From contig NZ_JACVPQ010000001.1 in assembly GCF_018881795.1 (NCBI RefSeq), positions 635,376 to 699,375 of the forward strand: a stretch of 64,000 nucleotides of DNA, in the 5' to 3' direction. Origin of the DNA: Polynucleobacter sp. MWH-Jannik1A5. Lineage in GTDB: Bacteria > Pseudomonadota > Gammaproteobacteria > Burkholderiales > Burkholderiaceae. The position numbers and the translations under genes are program-made. This document shows, one piece after another, positions 36,191-44,726 of the stretch (position 1 is its first letter; every line of letters begins with the position of its first letter). A model generated the notes under the pieces. That model was not told the origin of the DNA and did not search any database. It saw nothing but the letters and a program-made list of their open reading frames with translations.

Positions 36191-37419
36191 GCTAGCGTTA
36201 CTTTTGCAAACTTCCGTTTGCCAACCTGCACCACGTAAGTTCCAGCATCAACTTTAAGTTGTTTATCAGTAATTGTTGTGCCATCAATCTTCACACCGTT
36301 TTGCTCGATATTGCGATTGGCTTCTGATGTTGATGGAGCTAAACCAGCAGCCTTCAGAAGATTAGCGATTTGCATTGGAGCGCCAGAGAGATTGACCTCT
36401 GGAATGTCATCCGGTACCCCACCTTTAGCGCGGTGATTAAAGTCTTCTAATGCTTTTTCTGCCGCAGCCTGTGAGTGAAAACGTGCAACAATTTCTTGTG
36501 CGAGCAGCACTTTGCAATCCTTTGGATTTCTACCAGCAGCAACTTCTTGCTTCATCAAGTCGATTTCAGCCATTGGGCGGAAAGAAAGCAATGTGAAGTA
36601 ATCCCACATCAAATCATCTGAGATGCTCAAAAGCTTGCCAAACATTTCGCCCGCCGGCTCGCTGATGCCAATGTAATTACCTTTGGACTTACTCATCTTA
36701 TCCACGCCATCTAAACCAACCAGCAGAGGCATTGTCAAAATACATTGAGGCTCTTGGCCATATTCACGCTGGAGCTCGCGCCCAACTAAGAGATTAAATT
36801 TCTGATCAGTACCACCAAGCTCTAAGTCGCTCTTCAAGGCAACAGAGTCGTAGCCTTGCATCAATGGATACAGGAACTCATGTACCGAGATAGGTACGCC
36901 ACTACGGTAGCGCTTTGTAAAGTCATCGCGCTCTAACATCTGCGCAACGGTATATCTCGCTGCTAACTGAATCATGCCGCGGGCGCCTAACGGGTCACAC
37001 CATTCACTGTTGTAACGCACCTCAGTTTTTGCAGGGTCAAGCACCATGCTCGCTTGACGATAGTAAGTCTCGGCATTCACCGCAATTTCTTCTGCAGTTA
37101 ATGGTGGGCGAGTAGCATTACGTCCAGATGGGTCACCAATCATGCTGGTGAAGTCGCCGATCAAGAAAATAACGGTATGACCTAAATCTTGTAATTGACG
37201 CAATTTATTCAAAACAACCGTATGCCCCAGGTGAATATCAGGCGCCGTTGGATCTAAACCTAATTTGATTCTGAGCGGGGTCTTGGTAGCCTGACTACGT
37301 GCCAGTTTTTGAACCCAATCTGCCTCAACCAATAACTCATCACAGCCACGCTTTGTGACTTCAAGTGCCGCATAGACTTCGGGAGTCAAAGGATATTTTT
37401 GTTCTGGTTTGGCCGTCAT
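36187..37419 (-). CDS. tyrS: Tyrosine--tRNA ligase
   Basis: A 410-residue class I synthetase. [15 protein letters not shown] (61-75) is the HIGH motif, and [15 protein letters not shown] is KMSKS at about 240. A C-terminal S4 RNA-binding domain ([16 protein letters not shown]) contacts tRNA. Start chosen at [15 protein letters not shown] (ATG 37417-37419). The upstream open frame of 28 codons overlaps the anmK start region and lacks family similarity. It diverges from anmK with 76 bp between starts. Confidence 0.95.
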   Translation of the reverse strand: MTAKPEQKYPLTPEVYAALEVTKRGCDELLVEADWVQKLARSQATKTPLRIKLGLDPTAPDIHLGHTVVLNKLRQLQDLGHTVIFLIGDFTSMIGDPSGRNATRPPLTAEEIAVNAETYYRQASMVLDPAKTEVRYNSEWCDPLGARGMIQLAARYTVAQMLERDDFTKRYRSGVPISVHEFLYPLMQGYDSVALKSDLELGGTDQKFNLLVGRELQREYGQEPQCILTMPLLVGLDGVDKMSKSKGNYIGISEPAGEMFGKLLSISDDLMWDYFTLLSFRPMAEIDLMKQEVAAGRNPKDCKVLLAQEIVARFHSQAAAEKALEDFNHRAKGGVPDDIPEVNLSGAPMQIANLLKAAGLAPSTSEANRNIEQNGVKIDGTTITDKQLKVDAGTYVVQVGKRKFAKVTLA

Positions 37420-37495
37420 GCTGATTCGGATTGCTGATTCAGTTAAATTAGTAGTTAAATTGCTAAAGCATAATTGTCGCATTCCTGAGAGCACT

Positions 37496-38623
37496 ATGAA
37501 CAAACCTCAATCCCTCTACATCGGCCTCATGTCTGGCACTAGCCTAGATGGGATAGATGCTGTGCTGGCCAAGATTGGGCCTAACGGTGAGGCATGCGCT
37601 CAAGATGCTGTAAGCACCCCCTTTAGCCCCGAGCTCCGTAAAGCCCTATTTGAACTCCAGAGCCCCGGTCCTAATGAGCTCCATCGGGAGAAACAGGCAG
37701 GCAATGCCTTGGCCTTAGCTTATGCAGAAGCAGTGGAGCAACTGCTTAAAAAAGCGAATCTACTGCCATCAGATATCACTGCGATCGGCGCGCATGGCCA
37801 GACCATTCGCCACCAACCACATCTTGGTGATATGGCTTATACCCACCAAACGCTCAATCCTGCCCTCTTGGCAGAAAAAACAGGCATCGATGTCATTGCG
37901 GATTTTAGAAGTCGTGATTTGGCTGCCGGTGGACATGGCGCACCTTTGGTCCCAGCGTTTCATGCGCAGCAATTTTCAGAAGATAAAAATTTAGCCATTC
38001 TCAATATTGGCGGTATTGCCAACCTCACGCTACTCCCTAAAAATGGGCAAGTGACTGGCTTTGATTGTGGCCCAGGCAATATGTTGATGGATGCGTGGAT
38101 ACAAGAGCACCAAGGTAATACATATGATGAGAATGGTAGCTGGGCATTGCAAGGAAAAGTCAACGAAGCGCTTCTCGTAAAAATGTTAGCAGATGGTTTC
38201 TTTAAAAAAGCTCCGCCCAAGAGCACTGGCAGAGACGACTTTCATCTGGATTGGTTGCAAGAAAAATTGAGTGGTGAAAATTTTCTTTGCGAGGATGTGC
38301 AGATGACCCTGCTTCATTTAACAGCGCACTCTGCCCTAGAGTCTCTAGCGTCCCATGCCCCGCAAACCCAGAAGCTGATTGTCTGCGGTGGTGGCGCCCG
38401 AAATAATGCTTTGATGAATTTACTGAAAGTTAAAGCGCAGCATTTCTTCAAACAACCCCTAGAAATTACAACGAGTGATTCTTCTGGGATTGATCCACAA
38501 TTAGTTGAGGGCCTTGCTTTTGCATGGCTTGCGTGGGCACACAAAGAAAAACGGCCAGCAAATTTGCCGGCCGTTACGGGAGCGAAGGGTCCTAGAATTC
38601 TAGGTGCTTGCTATCCTGCGTAA
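37496..38623 (+). CDS. anmK: Anhydro-N-acetylmuramic acid kinase
   Basis: A 375-residue ASKHA-fold kinase. [19 protein letters not shown] (6-24) is the ATP-binding phosphate loop. [10 protein letters not shown] and [24 protein letters not shown] hold the catalytic Asp. [13 protein letters not shown] and [11 protein letters not shown] are further nucleotide-binding elements. It opens the anhydro ring of murein-derived anhMurNAc and phosphorylates it to MurNAc-6-P. It thus feeds the recycling route to which AmgK and MurU also belong. Its 3' end carries a strong minus-strand terminator for the convergent erpA. Confidence 0.95.
   Translation: MNKPQSLYIGLMSGTSLDGIDAVLAKIGPNGEACAQDAVSTPFSPELRKALFELQSPGPNELHREKQAGNALALAYAEAVEQLLKKANLLPSDITAIGAHGQTIRHQPHLGDMAYTHQTLNPALLAEKTGIDVIADFRSRDLAAGGHGAPLVPAFHAQQFSEDKNLAILNIGGIANLTLLPKNGQVTGFDCGPGNMLMDAWIQEHQGNTYDENGSWALQGKVNEALLVKMLADGFFKKAPPKSTGRDDFHLDWLQEKLSGENFLCEDVQMTLLHLTAHSALESLASHAPQTQKLIVCGGGARNNALMNLLKVKAQHFFKQPLEITTSDSSGIDPQLVEGLAFAWLAWAHKEKRPANLPAVTGAKGPRILGACYPA
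38543..38575 (-). terminator. Terminator of erpA inside the anmK coding end
   Basis: A 26-bp near-perfect palindrome at 38550-38575 has arms AACGGCC and GGCCGTT and an inner GCAAATTTGC, with one mismatched pair. On the minus strand it is followed by TTTTTCTTTG. It lies 67 bp past the erpA stop, where no other erpA terminator is as strong. Confidence 0.6.
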
Positions 38624-38641
38624 TTAAATTGCTTTCTCTCT

Positions 38642-39016
38642 TTAAGCAGAGAAAGAAGATCCGCAGCCACAAGTTGTTTGCGCATTTGGATTCTTAATCA
38701 CAAACTGTGAGCCGTTGATGTCTTCTTTGTAGTCGATCTCAGCGCCAACCAAATATTGGAAGCTCATTGAATCTACTAACAAAGTAACGCCATTCTTTTC
38801 AAATAGCGTGTCATCTTCATTAACAGCATCATCAAATGTGAAACCATACTGAAAGCCTGAGCAACCACCACCTTGTACGAATACGCGGAGCTTTAACTCT
38901 GGATTGCCTTCTTCAGCAATCAAGTCAGCCACTTTTGCAGCAGCGCTATCTGTAAAAACCAACGGGGTTGGTGGTTCAGCTAAATCTTGTGCGGTTTGCG
39001 TAGCTAATTCGGTCAT
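38642..39016 (-). CDS. erpA: Iron-sulfur cluster insertion protein ErpA
   Basis: A 124-residue A-type carrier. The three cluster ligands are present: Cys52 in [12 protein letters not shown], and Cys116 and Cys118 in [11 protein letters not shown]. The N-terminal 17 residues ([16 protein letters not shown]) are a longer polar tail than in E. coli ErpA. It delivers [4Fe-4S] or [2Fe-2S] clusters to apo-enzymes. MiaB, encoded in this window, is a possible client. AGGAG precedes the ATG. It follows argC by 68 bp on the same strand. Confidence 0.93.
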   Translation of the reverse strand: MTELATQTAQDLAEPPTPLVFTDSAAAKVADLIAEEGNPELKLRVFVQGGGCSGFQYGFTFDDAVNEDDTLFEKNGVTLLVDSMSFQYLVGAEIDYKEDINGSQFVIKNPNAQTTCGCGSSFSA

Positions 39017-39084
39017 GATTCACTCCTAATTCAAAAGGGTATGTCTTATTTTAGGCTTTTAATGCCCAGTTTGCTGAAGGGTCA

Positions 39085-40143
39085 TTACGGGGATACAGCT
39101 ATCTGGGTGAGCCCCGTAGTCTCTGGCAAGCCAAACATGAGGTTTAAACACTGAACCCCCTGTCCTGAGGCCCCTTTTACTAAATTGTCCTCAACCACCA
39201 AAATGACCAAAGTATCACCACCACCTGGACGATGGATCGCAATGCGAATGCCATTGCTTCCACGTACTGAACGTGTTTCTGGATGACTGCCTGCAGGCAT
39301 CACATCAACAAATGGCTCGTCTTTATAGAAAGTCTCATACAGCTTTTGGTAGTCAATATCTTTACCAGCATCAGTCAAACGCACATATAGCGTTGAATGA
39401 ATACCTCTAATCATCGGCGTTAAATGCGGCACAAAGGTCAGGCCAATTTGATCGTGACCAGCAATCGCTTTTAAGCCTTGCTCGATCTCTGGAAGATGAC
39501 GGTGGCCTTTTACGCTATATGCTTTGAAGTTATCGCTAGCTTCAGACAATAATGTGCCGATCTCTGCTTTACGCCCAGCGCCAGAGGTGCCCGACTTGGA
39601 ATCAGAAATAATATGAGTGCCATCGATCAAGTGTTTCCCACCAGTCGATTTTGGTGACAGCAAAGGCGCGAGACCAAGCTGGACAGATGTTGGGTAGCAA
39701 CCAGCCAAACCCACTACGCGTGCTTTTTTAATTGCTTCACGATTAATCTCTGGCAAACCATAAACAGCCTCAGCCAAAATTTCTGGGCAGCCATGCTCCA
39801 TGCCATACCACTTAGCAAATTCTTTAACGTCCTTCAAACGAAAGTCTGCAGCAAGATCCAAAACCTTGACATTATTCGCAAGCAATTCTTTTGCTTGCGC
39901 CATGGCAACGCCATGTGGAGTTGCAAAGAACACAACATCACATTCGTTTAATTTAGCTTCGTCGGGTGTTGTGAATTTCAGATCAACACGGCCACGTAAA
40001 GATGGGAACATCTCAGCCACAGACATACCCGCTTCTGTACGAGAAGTAATTGCAGTCAGTTTTACCTCGGGATGCTGCGCTAATAAACGCAATAATTCCA
40101 CTCCGGTATAACCAGTGCCACCTACGATGCCAACTTTAATCAT
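39085..40143 (-). CDS. argC: N-acetyl-gamma-glutamyl-phosphate reductase
   Basis: A 352-residue NADPH-dependent reductase of arginine synthesis. [20 protein letters not shown] is the nucleotide-binding motif. [16 protein letters not shown] carries the catalytic Cys (about 149). [12 protein letters not shown] has the conserved His. I start at ATG 40141-40143 because GGAG is seven bases upstream; a TTG four codons earlier would place that site inside the gene. It belongs to the longer vertebrate-like type 1 ArgC. The ribosomal protein operon lies upstream behind its own terminator. Confidence 0.95.
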   Translation of the reverse strand: MIKVGIVGGTGYTGVELLRLLAQHPEVKLTAITSRTEAGMSVAEMFPSLRGRVDLKFTTPDEAKLNECDVVFFATPHGVAMAQAKELLANNVKVLDLAADFRLKDVKEFAKWYGMEHGCPEILAEAVYGLPEINREAIKKARVVGLAGCYPTSVQLGLAPLLSPKSTGGKHLIDGTHIISDSKSGTSGAGRKAEIGTLLSEASDNFKAYSVKGHRHLPEIEQGLKAIAGHDQIGLTFVPHLTPMIRGIHSTLYVRLTDAGKDIDYQKLYETFYKDEPFVDVMPAGSHPETRSVRGSNGIRIAIHRPGGGDTLVILVVEDNLVKGASGQGVQCLNLMFGLPETTGLTQIAVSP

Positions 40144-40203
40144 GCCATTCTCCAAAATACCGACTGATGAATTTTATTTCTTTAATACCTAGATTGTAGA
40201 AAC

Positions 40204-40229
40204 AAAAAGGGCCGCTTGCGCGACCCTTT
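40204..40229 (-). terminator. Terminator of the rplM-rpsI operon
   Basis: AAAGGG-C-CGC-TTGC-GCG-A-CCCTTT forms a stem with one mismatch. It is followed on the minus strand by TTTTTG. It sits 27 bp after the rpsI stop and before argC. Confidence 0.7.
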
Positions 40230-40255
40230 CGATAAAACTTGAGCGACTGAAAGAA

Positions 40256-40657
40256 TTAGCGCTTGCTGAACTGCTTACGACGACGCGCGCCGTGCAGACC
40301 AACTTTTTTACGCTCAACTTCACGAGCATCGCGAGTTACCAAACCTGCTTTAGACAGAGTTGGCTTCAAAGCGTTGTCGTAGTCGATCAATGCACGAGTA
40401 ACGCCGTGACGAACTGCACCAGCTTGGCCAGTTTCACCGCCACCAGAAACGTTTACTTTGATATCAAAGGTCGTTAAGTGGGCTGTGAGAGCCAAAGGCT
40501 GACGAGCGATCATGCGTGATGTTTCACGAGCAAAATAAGCATCGATAGGCTTACCATTAACAATGATGTCGCCTTTGCCAGATTTAATGAATACGCGCGC
40601 AACAGAACTCTTGCGGCGACCAGTACCGTAATTCCAATTTCCGTAATTAATAGCCAT
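40256..40657 (-). CDS. rpsI: 30S ribosomal protein S9 (uS9)
   Basis: A 133-residue ribosomal protein. [27 protein letters not shown] near the start, [25 protein letters not shown] in the middle and the C-terminal [17 protein letters not shown] all match S9 closely. The last residues FSKR reach the P-site tRNA in the ribosome. Downstream partner of rplM, 9 bp apart, and followed by a terminator. Confidence 0.98.
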   Translation of the reverse strand: MAINYGNWNYGTGRRKSSVARVFIKSGKGDIIVNGKPIDAYFARETSRMIARQPLALTAHLTTFDIKVNVSGGGETGQAGAVRHGVTRALIDYDNALKPTLSKAGLVTRDAREVERKKVGLHGARRRKQFSKR

Positions 40658-40666
40658 TTGGTTTCC

Positions 40667-41095
40667 TTAAATCTCTAACGCTTTTGGCTGTTGAGCCGCA
40701 TGCGGATGATTGGCGTCGCCGTAGACTTTTAATTTCTTAATCATGGCATAGCCTAGTGGGCCTTTTGGCAACATACCCTTCACAGCCTTCTCCAAAGCGC
40801 GACCTGGGAAACGGTCTTGCATCTTGTCGAAGTTAGTCGAGCTAATACCACCTGGGTATCCGCTGTGACGGTAATAAATTTTGTTCAAGCCTTTTGTGCC
40901 TGTGACACGGAGCTTAGAAGAATTGATAACGACAATAAAGTCGCCAGTATCAACGTGTGGGGTGTATTCAGGCTTGTGCTTGCCGCGTAGACGGAGTGCC
41001 ACTTCACTGGCGACACGACCGAGGACTTTGTCCGTAGCGTCAATCACGAACCATTCATGCACTACCTCATGGGATTTTGCAGAAAAAGTTTTCAT
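40667..41095 (-). CDS. rplM: 50S ribosomal protein L13 (uL13)
   Basis: A 142-residue ribosomal protein: [49 protein letters not shown], and [31 protein letters not shown] are typical. An early 50S assembly protein. GAG lies 8 bases before the ATG. The leader between about 41096 and 41256 is long (160 bp) and contains TTGCAG/CATAAG as a possible promoter and a CCAA/TTGG stem. In E. coli, L13 represses its own leader. Whether that happens here is unknown. Confidence 0.98.
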   Translation of the reverse strand: MKTFSAKSHEVVHEWFVIDATDKVLGRVASEVALRLRGKHKPEYTPHVDTGDFIVVINSSKLRVTGTKGLNKIYYRHSGYPGGISSTNFDKMQDRFPGRALEKAVKGMLPKGPLGYAMIKKLKVYGDANHPHAAQQPKALEI

Positions 41096-41256
41096 GATTT
41101 CTCAAATTGTTATGGTCAATAAAAAATTACTCCAACCAAACTACGTCCACCTTGGCCCTGCTTATGTTTGCAAGCTCGCAGATTCTGCAATTTAACTGGT
41201 ACAACAAATTACCGCTGACCGGCTCGGTAATTCAGTAAAGCCTTGAATTGTAACCT

Positions 41257-41285
41257 AAAAAAAACCCAGGAACGAGTCCTGGGTT
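41257..41285 (-). terminator. Rho-independent terminator of the candidate sRNA
   Basis: A perfect 9-bp stem AACCCAGGA/TCCTGGGTT (41263-41271 with 41277-41285) with a five-base loop. An unbroken run of eight T follows on the minus strand. There is no protein gene on that strand immediately upstream, so it must end a non-coding transcript. Confidence 0.85.
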
Positions 41286-41358
41286 GGAATCCACCTATGT
41301 TTGGGTGGAGGAGACACTGGGAGGTAAGTCGCAGTCTTATACAAGACTGACTACCAAT
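41257..41358 (-). ncRNA. Candidate small RNA with exposed anti-Shine-Dalgarno motif
   Basis: A self-contained unit in the 421-bp gap between rplM and the second osmC gene. From a predicted start near 41358 it holds hairpin 1 (CAGTCTT-GTAT-AAGACTG, 41332-41349), then single-stranded ACTTACCTCCCAGTG with ACCTCC at 41320-41325. Next come CTCCTCC (41307-41313), hairpin 2 (TCCACC/GGTGGA, 41290-41309) and a terminator. ACCTCC equals the core of the 16S rRNA anti-Shine-Dalgarno. No ATG-started open frame is visible. I recall a family of betaproteobacterial sRNAs with anti-SD motifs that are toxic when cloned in E. coli; membership is inferred, not tested. Confidence 0.6.
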
Positions 41359-41364
41359 ATGGTT

Positions 41365-41394
41365 ATTCTACACAAGGAATATGGTGCAACGCAA
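41365..41394 (-). promoter_or_regulatory. Predicted promoter of the candidate sRNA
   Basis: On the minus strand TTGCGT (41389-41394) and TAGAAT (41365-41370) are separated by 18 bases. The start would fall near 41358, about 100 nt before the terminator's T-run. Each box matches sigma70 consensus at four or five of six positions. Confidence 0.5.
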
Positions 41395-41516
41395 GAATAT
41401 TGACCAAAATCAATTTTATGATGCTTTTAAGCTATTTTTGGCAGAAAACATCATGACTTAAAAATTGGTAAACTGTTGATAATATTGATTAATTTAGTAA
41501 GTTAGGGGTCACTACG

Positions 41517-41939
41517 ATGGATTGTCGAGTATCTTGGTTGGGTAATGGTGGCATGGCTTTTTCAGCTGAAACTGGCAGTGGCCACCTCGTCAACATGGAT
41601 GGAGCCCCAGAAGCGGGTGGCAGAAACCTAGCTCCAAGGCCAATGGAGCTTCTTTTAGCTGGCGCAGGCGGCTGCTCTGCATTTGATGTGGTTTTAATCC
41701 TACAAAGGGCCCGTCAGGCCATTAGCGGCTGCGAAGTGAACCTCAAGGCAGAGCGCGCTACAGAAGACCCTAAAGTATTCACTAGGATCAATTTGCACTT
41801 TACGGTCAAAGGAAAAGAACTTGATCAGGCCAAAGTAGAACGTGCGGTCAAGCTGTCACACGAGAAGTACTGTTCAGCCACCACCATGTTGGCCAAAACT
41901 GCAGAACTGACTTATAGCGTAGAAATCGTTTCAGAATAA
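41517..41939 (+). CDS. OsmC family protein
   Basis: A 140-residue OsmC/YhfA-type protein. APRPMELLLAGAGGCSAFDVVLIL carries Cys53, and LSHEKYCSATTML carries Cys119, the two redox positions. A third Cys (72) lies in ISGCEVNLKAER. It belongs to the YhfA-like subgroup rather than Ohr, and its substrate is unknown. It is a separate lineage from the OsmC gene near 10 kb, with little shared sequence beyond the fold. An A/T-rich region upstream (about 41400-41510) probably contains its promoter. Its stop nearly touches the 3' end of convergent rnpB. Confidence 0.85.
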   Translation: MDCRVSWLGNGGMAFSAETGSGHLVNMDGAPEAGGRNLAPRPMELLLAGAGGCSAFDVVLILQRARQAISGCEVNLKAERATEDPKVFTRINLHFTVKGKELDQAKVERAVKLSHEKYCSATTMLAKTAELTYSVEIVSE

Positions 41940-41941
41940 GT

Positions 41942-42249
41942 GCAGAGTCAATCGATAAGCCGGATTCTGTCGCCTAGATTTGCATCTAGGGGCAATCATT
42001 CCTCTAGGCCGGCAGTTACCTGACGGCTCAAGCTCCCTACCCGCAGACTCAGCGGGACGCCTCATCGCCTGCTTACTTGGGATTGCTCCAGGTGGAGGTT
42101 ACCGCGTTTCACCGTAACTAAATACGCTCGTCTCTGTGGCCCTATTCCTCACGTCACCGTGGATGGCCGTTAGCCATCACCCTTCCCTATGGAGTCCGGA
42201 CTTTCCTCCCCCTCAATAAAGAGGCGGCGATTGCCCAATTGACTCTGCG
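41942..42249 (-). ncRNA. rnpB: RNase P RNA, bacterial class A
   Basis: The minus strand carries the universal RNase P elements. The 5' GAGGGGGAGGAAAGTCCGGA is followed by GAAACGCGGTAACCTCCACC with the P4/J-region, then AGAGGAATGATTGCC, and near the 3' end ACAGAATCCGGCTTA. P1 is formed by AGTCAATTG near 42240 with CGATTGACT near 41948. At about 308 nt it is a compact class A RNA. It cuts the 5' leader off tRNA precursors. Ends are estimated from P1 and may be off by a few bases. No terminator is visible after the 3' end, which abuts the osmC stop. Confidence 0.95.
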
Positions 42250-42304
42250 CCTGCAGTCTAACGCAGTCAGAGCAATTTAGCTAAAAAGTACTAAGTCTTG
42301 TTTT

Positions 42305-43363
42305 TTAAACGAGTGACCAAGCAATCGTTTCGCCAGCACGCAGTGGCACGATAGTGTCATCACCTAAAGGCAATTCAGCAGGGATGTTTTGGGCTTGCTT
42401 TGCCAAAGTAATTGTTTTGCTATTACGCGGCAAAGAATAAAAATCGGGCCCAAAGAAACTAGCGAAGCCTTCTAACTTGTCCAATTTCCCGACACCTTCA
42501 AAAGCTTCGGCATATAAACCCAACGCATTAAAGGCGCTGTAGCAACCAGCACAACCACAGGCAGCTTCTTTAGCACCCTTTGCGTGCGGCGCACTATCAG
42601 TTCCCAAGAAGAAGCGAGAGTTACCACTTGTGGCAACCTCTAAAAGCGCAACTCGATGCTCTTCACGCTTCAGAACCGGCAAGCAATAATTGTGTGGACG
42701 AATGCCGCCCGCAAAAATCGCATTGCGATTCATGAGCAAATGTTGCGGGGTAATGGTTGCTGCAATCGTATTTTTTTCGCCAGTCACTGCGTCACGAACA
42801 TAATGAGCAGCTTGCTTAGTGGTGATGTGTTCAAACACAATCTTGAGATCAGGAAATTTTTTTCGTAATGGCTCTAATACTGTATCGATGAAGACCGCTT
42901 CCCGATCAAAGATATCAATGTCAGCACTGGTGACTTCACCATGCACTAGTAGTGGCATACCAACAGCCTGCATTGCCTCTAGAGCAGCGTGACAATGTTT
43001 AAGGTCACTAACACCAGCATCGCTATTGGTAGTTGCTCCCGCAGGGTATAGCTTGAATCCCACAATACCAGCAGCCTTGGCCTTACGAACCTCATCAGCA
43101 GAGGTGTTATCAGTCAGGTATAAAGTCATCAATGGTGTGAAATCGCTCGCTCCCAAAGACTTTAAATTCGATTCAATACGAGATTGATACGCTTTTGCTA
43201 AATCTACGGTAGTGACCGGCGGCTTCAAGTTGGGCATGATGATGGCGCGAGCAAATTGACGCACAGTATCCGCCAACACATCCTTCATGACTTCACCATC
43301 CCGAATATGCAAATGCCAATCATCCGGCTGAATCAATTGAATTTGTGTTGAAGTATTAGACAT
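42305..43363 (-). CDS. pyrC: Dihydroorotase
   Basis: A 352-residue zinc amidohydrolase of the E. coli PyrC type (class II). [13 protein letters not shown] gives His17 and His19. [16 protein letters not shown] contains the lysine that is carbamylated. [17 protein letters not shown] and [10 protein letters not shown] add further metal and catalytic residues. It closes carbamoyl-aspartate to dihydroorotate in pyrimidine synthesis. I start at [10 protein letters not shown] (ATG 43361-43363), immediately after the stop of the glycerate kinase gene. Downstream is rnpB on the same strand. Confidence 0.95.
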   Translation of the reverse strand: MSNTSTQIQLIQPDDWHLHIRDGEVMKDVLADTVRQFARAIIMPNLKPPVTTVDLAKAYQSRIESNLKSLGASDFTPLMTLYLTDNTSADEVRKAKAAGIVGFKLYPAGATTNSDAGVSDLKHCHAALEAMQAVGMPLLVHGEVTSADIDIFDREAVFIDTVLEPLRKKFPDLKIVFEHITTKQAAHYVRDAVTGEKNTIAATITPQHLLMNRNAIFAGGIRPHNYCLPVLKREEHRVALLEVATSGNSRFFLGTDSAPHAKGAKEAACGCAGCYSAFNALGLYAEAFEGVGKLDKLEGFASFFGPDFYSLPRNSKTITLAKQAQNIPAELPLGDDTIVPLRAGETIAWSLV

Positions 43364-43364
43364 A

Positions 43365-44717
43365 TTATTTATTAAGCAAGATGATGCGGAAGTCATTCAC
43401 ATTCGTAAGTGTAGGGCCAGTTTCCACTAAAGCGCCCAATTCTGCAAAGAAGCCATAACAATCGTGTGCCAATAGGAATTTTTCTGATTGCAGACCGGAG
43501 CTTAAGCTAGCCTGCCGAATGCTCTCATCAAACCATGCCCCTGCATTCTTTTCGCTACCATCAATGCCATCGGTATCAGCAGCCAAAGCAGCAATATTCG
43601 GCGCATCGGAACTGGCAGCAAATAGAGAGAGTAGATATTCACTACAACGACCACCACGGCCTTTGACTCCAGCTGGGATAGTCACAGTGCATTCACCGCC
43701 AGAAATCAGAGCAAGCGGTTGATCAAACCCCTTGGCTATATAGTCACGCACTAAAGCAGCCTGTGCAATACCAACTTCTTGAGCTTCGCCAGTAATCGTG
43801 TCACCCAAAATAATTGGCTCGTATCCTTGGTGGCGAACATACTCTGCAGCAGCTTCTAGACTTTTATAAGCAGTTGCAATGACATGATTCGAAACTTGAC
43901 CGTCCACCAAATCAACATCTTTTAAGGTCTCAGGGATCTCTCCTGCTAAACCTCGCTTGAGATGAGCAAGAACAGATATCGGGATAGTAGGTGTATCTAA
44001 ATCGTATTTTTGCAAAATATTGAGTGCATCCAAATAGGTGGAGTAATCCGCAGCACAAGGACCGCTAGCAATATCCGCAGGCGAATCACCTGTGACGTCA
44101 GAAATCAATAAAGCTTCCACTCTTGCGCCACATGCAATCGCAACTCTAGCTAAGTTACCACCCAAAATTGCAGATAGGTGTTTGCGCACCACATTCATTT
44201 CTTCAATCGGGGCGCCACTTCGCAAAAGCGCTTCTGTGGTCTTGCGCATGTCATCAATAGAAATGCCTTCTTGAGGCAAAGTCAAAAGGCTTGAGCCTCC
44301 CCCAGATACCAAAGCAATCAATACATCGCCTTGCTCCAATTGCTTTGCTAATGCCAATACTTCCTTGGCCCCATCCATGCCAGCTTGATCGGGCACTGGA
44401 TGCCCGGCCTCAACAATCTTAATATGGCTTGTTGGTGAGTTGTGGCCGTAACGCGTCAGCACAACGCCTTCCAATTTCGCCTGCGGCCAATTCGCTTTTG
44501 CGTAAGACTCAAATGCGCTAGCCATAGATGCACTAGCTTTACCGGCACCCACAACTAAACAGCGCCCTTTAGGTTCTTGACCCTTTGGAAATATCTGCGC
44601 CAAATACTGCGGAACAATCACTTGTGGATCAGCAACTGCCACAGCAGCGGCAAAAGCATTTTTTAAGACTGCTTCGGTGCTTTTGGCGATTGGGGTCGAA
44701 GATTTGTTTAGAGTCAT
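43365..44717 (-). CDS. Glycerate 2-kinase (MOFRL family)
   Basis: A 450-residue type II glycerate kinase. [18 protein letters not shown] near the N-terminus, [34 protein letters not shown] around 138-150, and [10 protein letters not shown] with the C-terminal MOFRL domain ([31 protein letters not shown]) are all present. It phosphorylates D-glycerate to 2-phosphoglycerate, in the glyoxylate/tartronate semialdehyde route or serine cycle. Family members are sometimes mis-named hydroxypyruvate reductase (TtuD). It overlaps closely with pyrC and lies 9 bp after the ABC exporter gene; a functional link is not obvious. Confidence 0.9.
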   Translation of the reverse strand: MTLNKSSTPIAKSTEAVLKNAFAAAVAVADPQVIVPQYLAQIFPKGQEPKGRCLVVGAGKASASMASAFESYAKANWPQAKLEGVVLTRYGHNSPTSHIKIVEAGHPVPDQAGMDGAKEVLALAKQLEQGDVLIALVSGGGSSLLTLPQEGISIDDMRKTTEALLRSGAPIEEMNVVRKHLSAILGGNLARVAIACGARVEALLISDVTGDSPADIASGPCAADYSTYLDALNILQKYDLDTPTIPISVLAHLKRGLAGEIPETLKDVDLVDGQVSNHVIATAYKSLEAAAEYVRHQGYEPIILGDTITGEAQEVGIAQAALVRDYIAKGFDQPLALISGGECTVTIPAGVKGRGGRCSEYLLSLFAASSDAPNIAALAADTDGIDGSEKNAGAWFDESIRQASLSSGLQSEKFLLAHDCYGFFAELGALVETGPTLTNVNDFRIILLNK

Positions 44718-44726
44718 AAAGCTATT

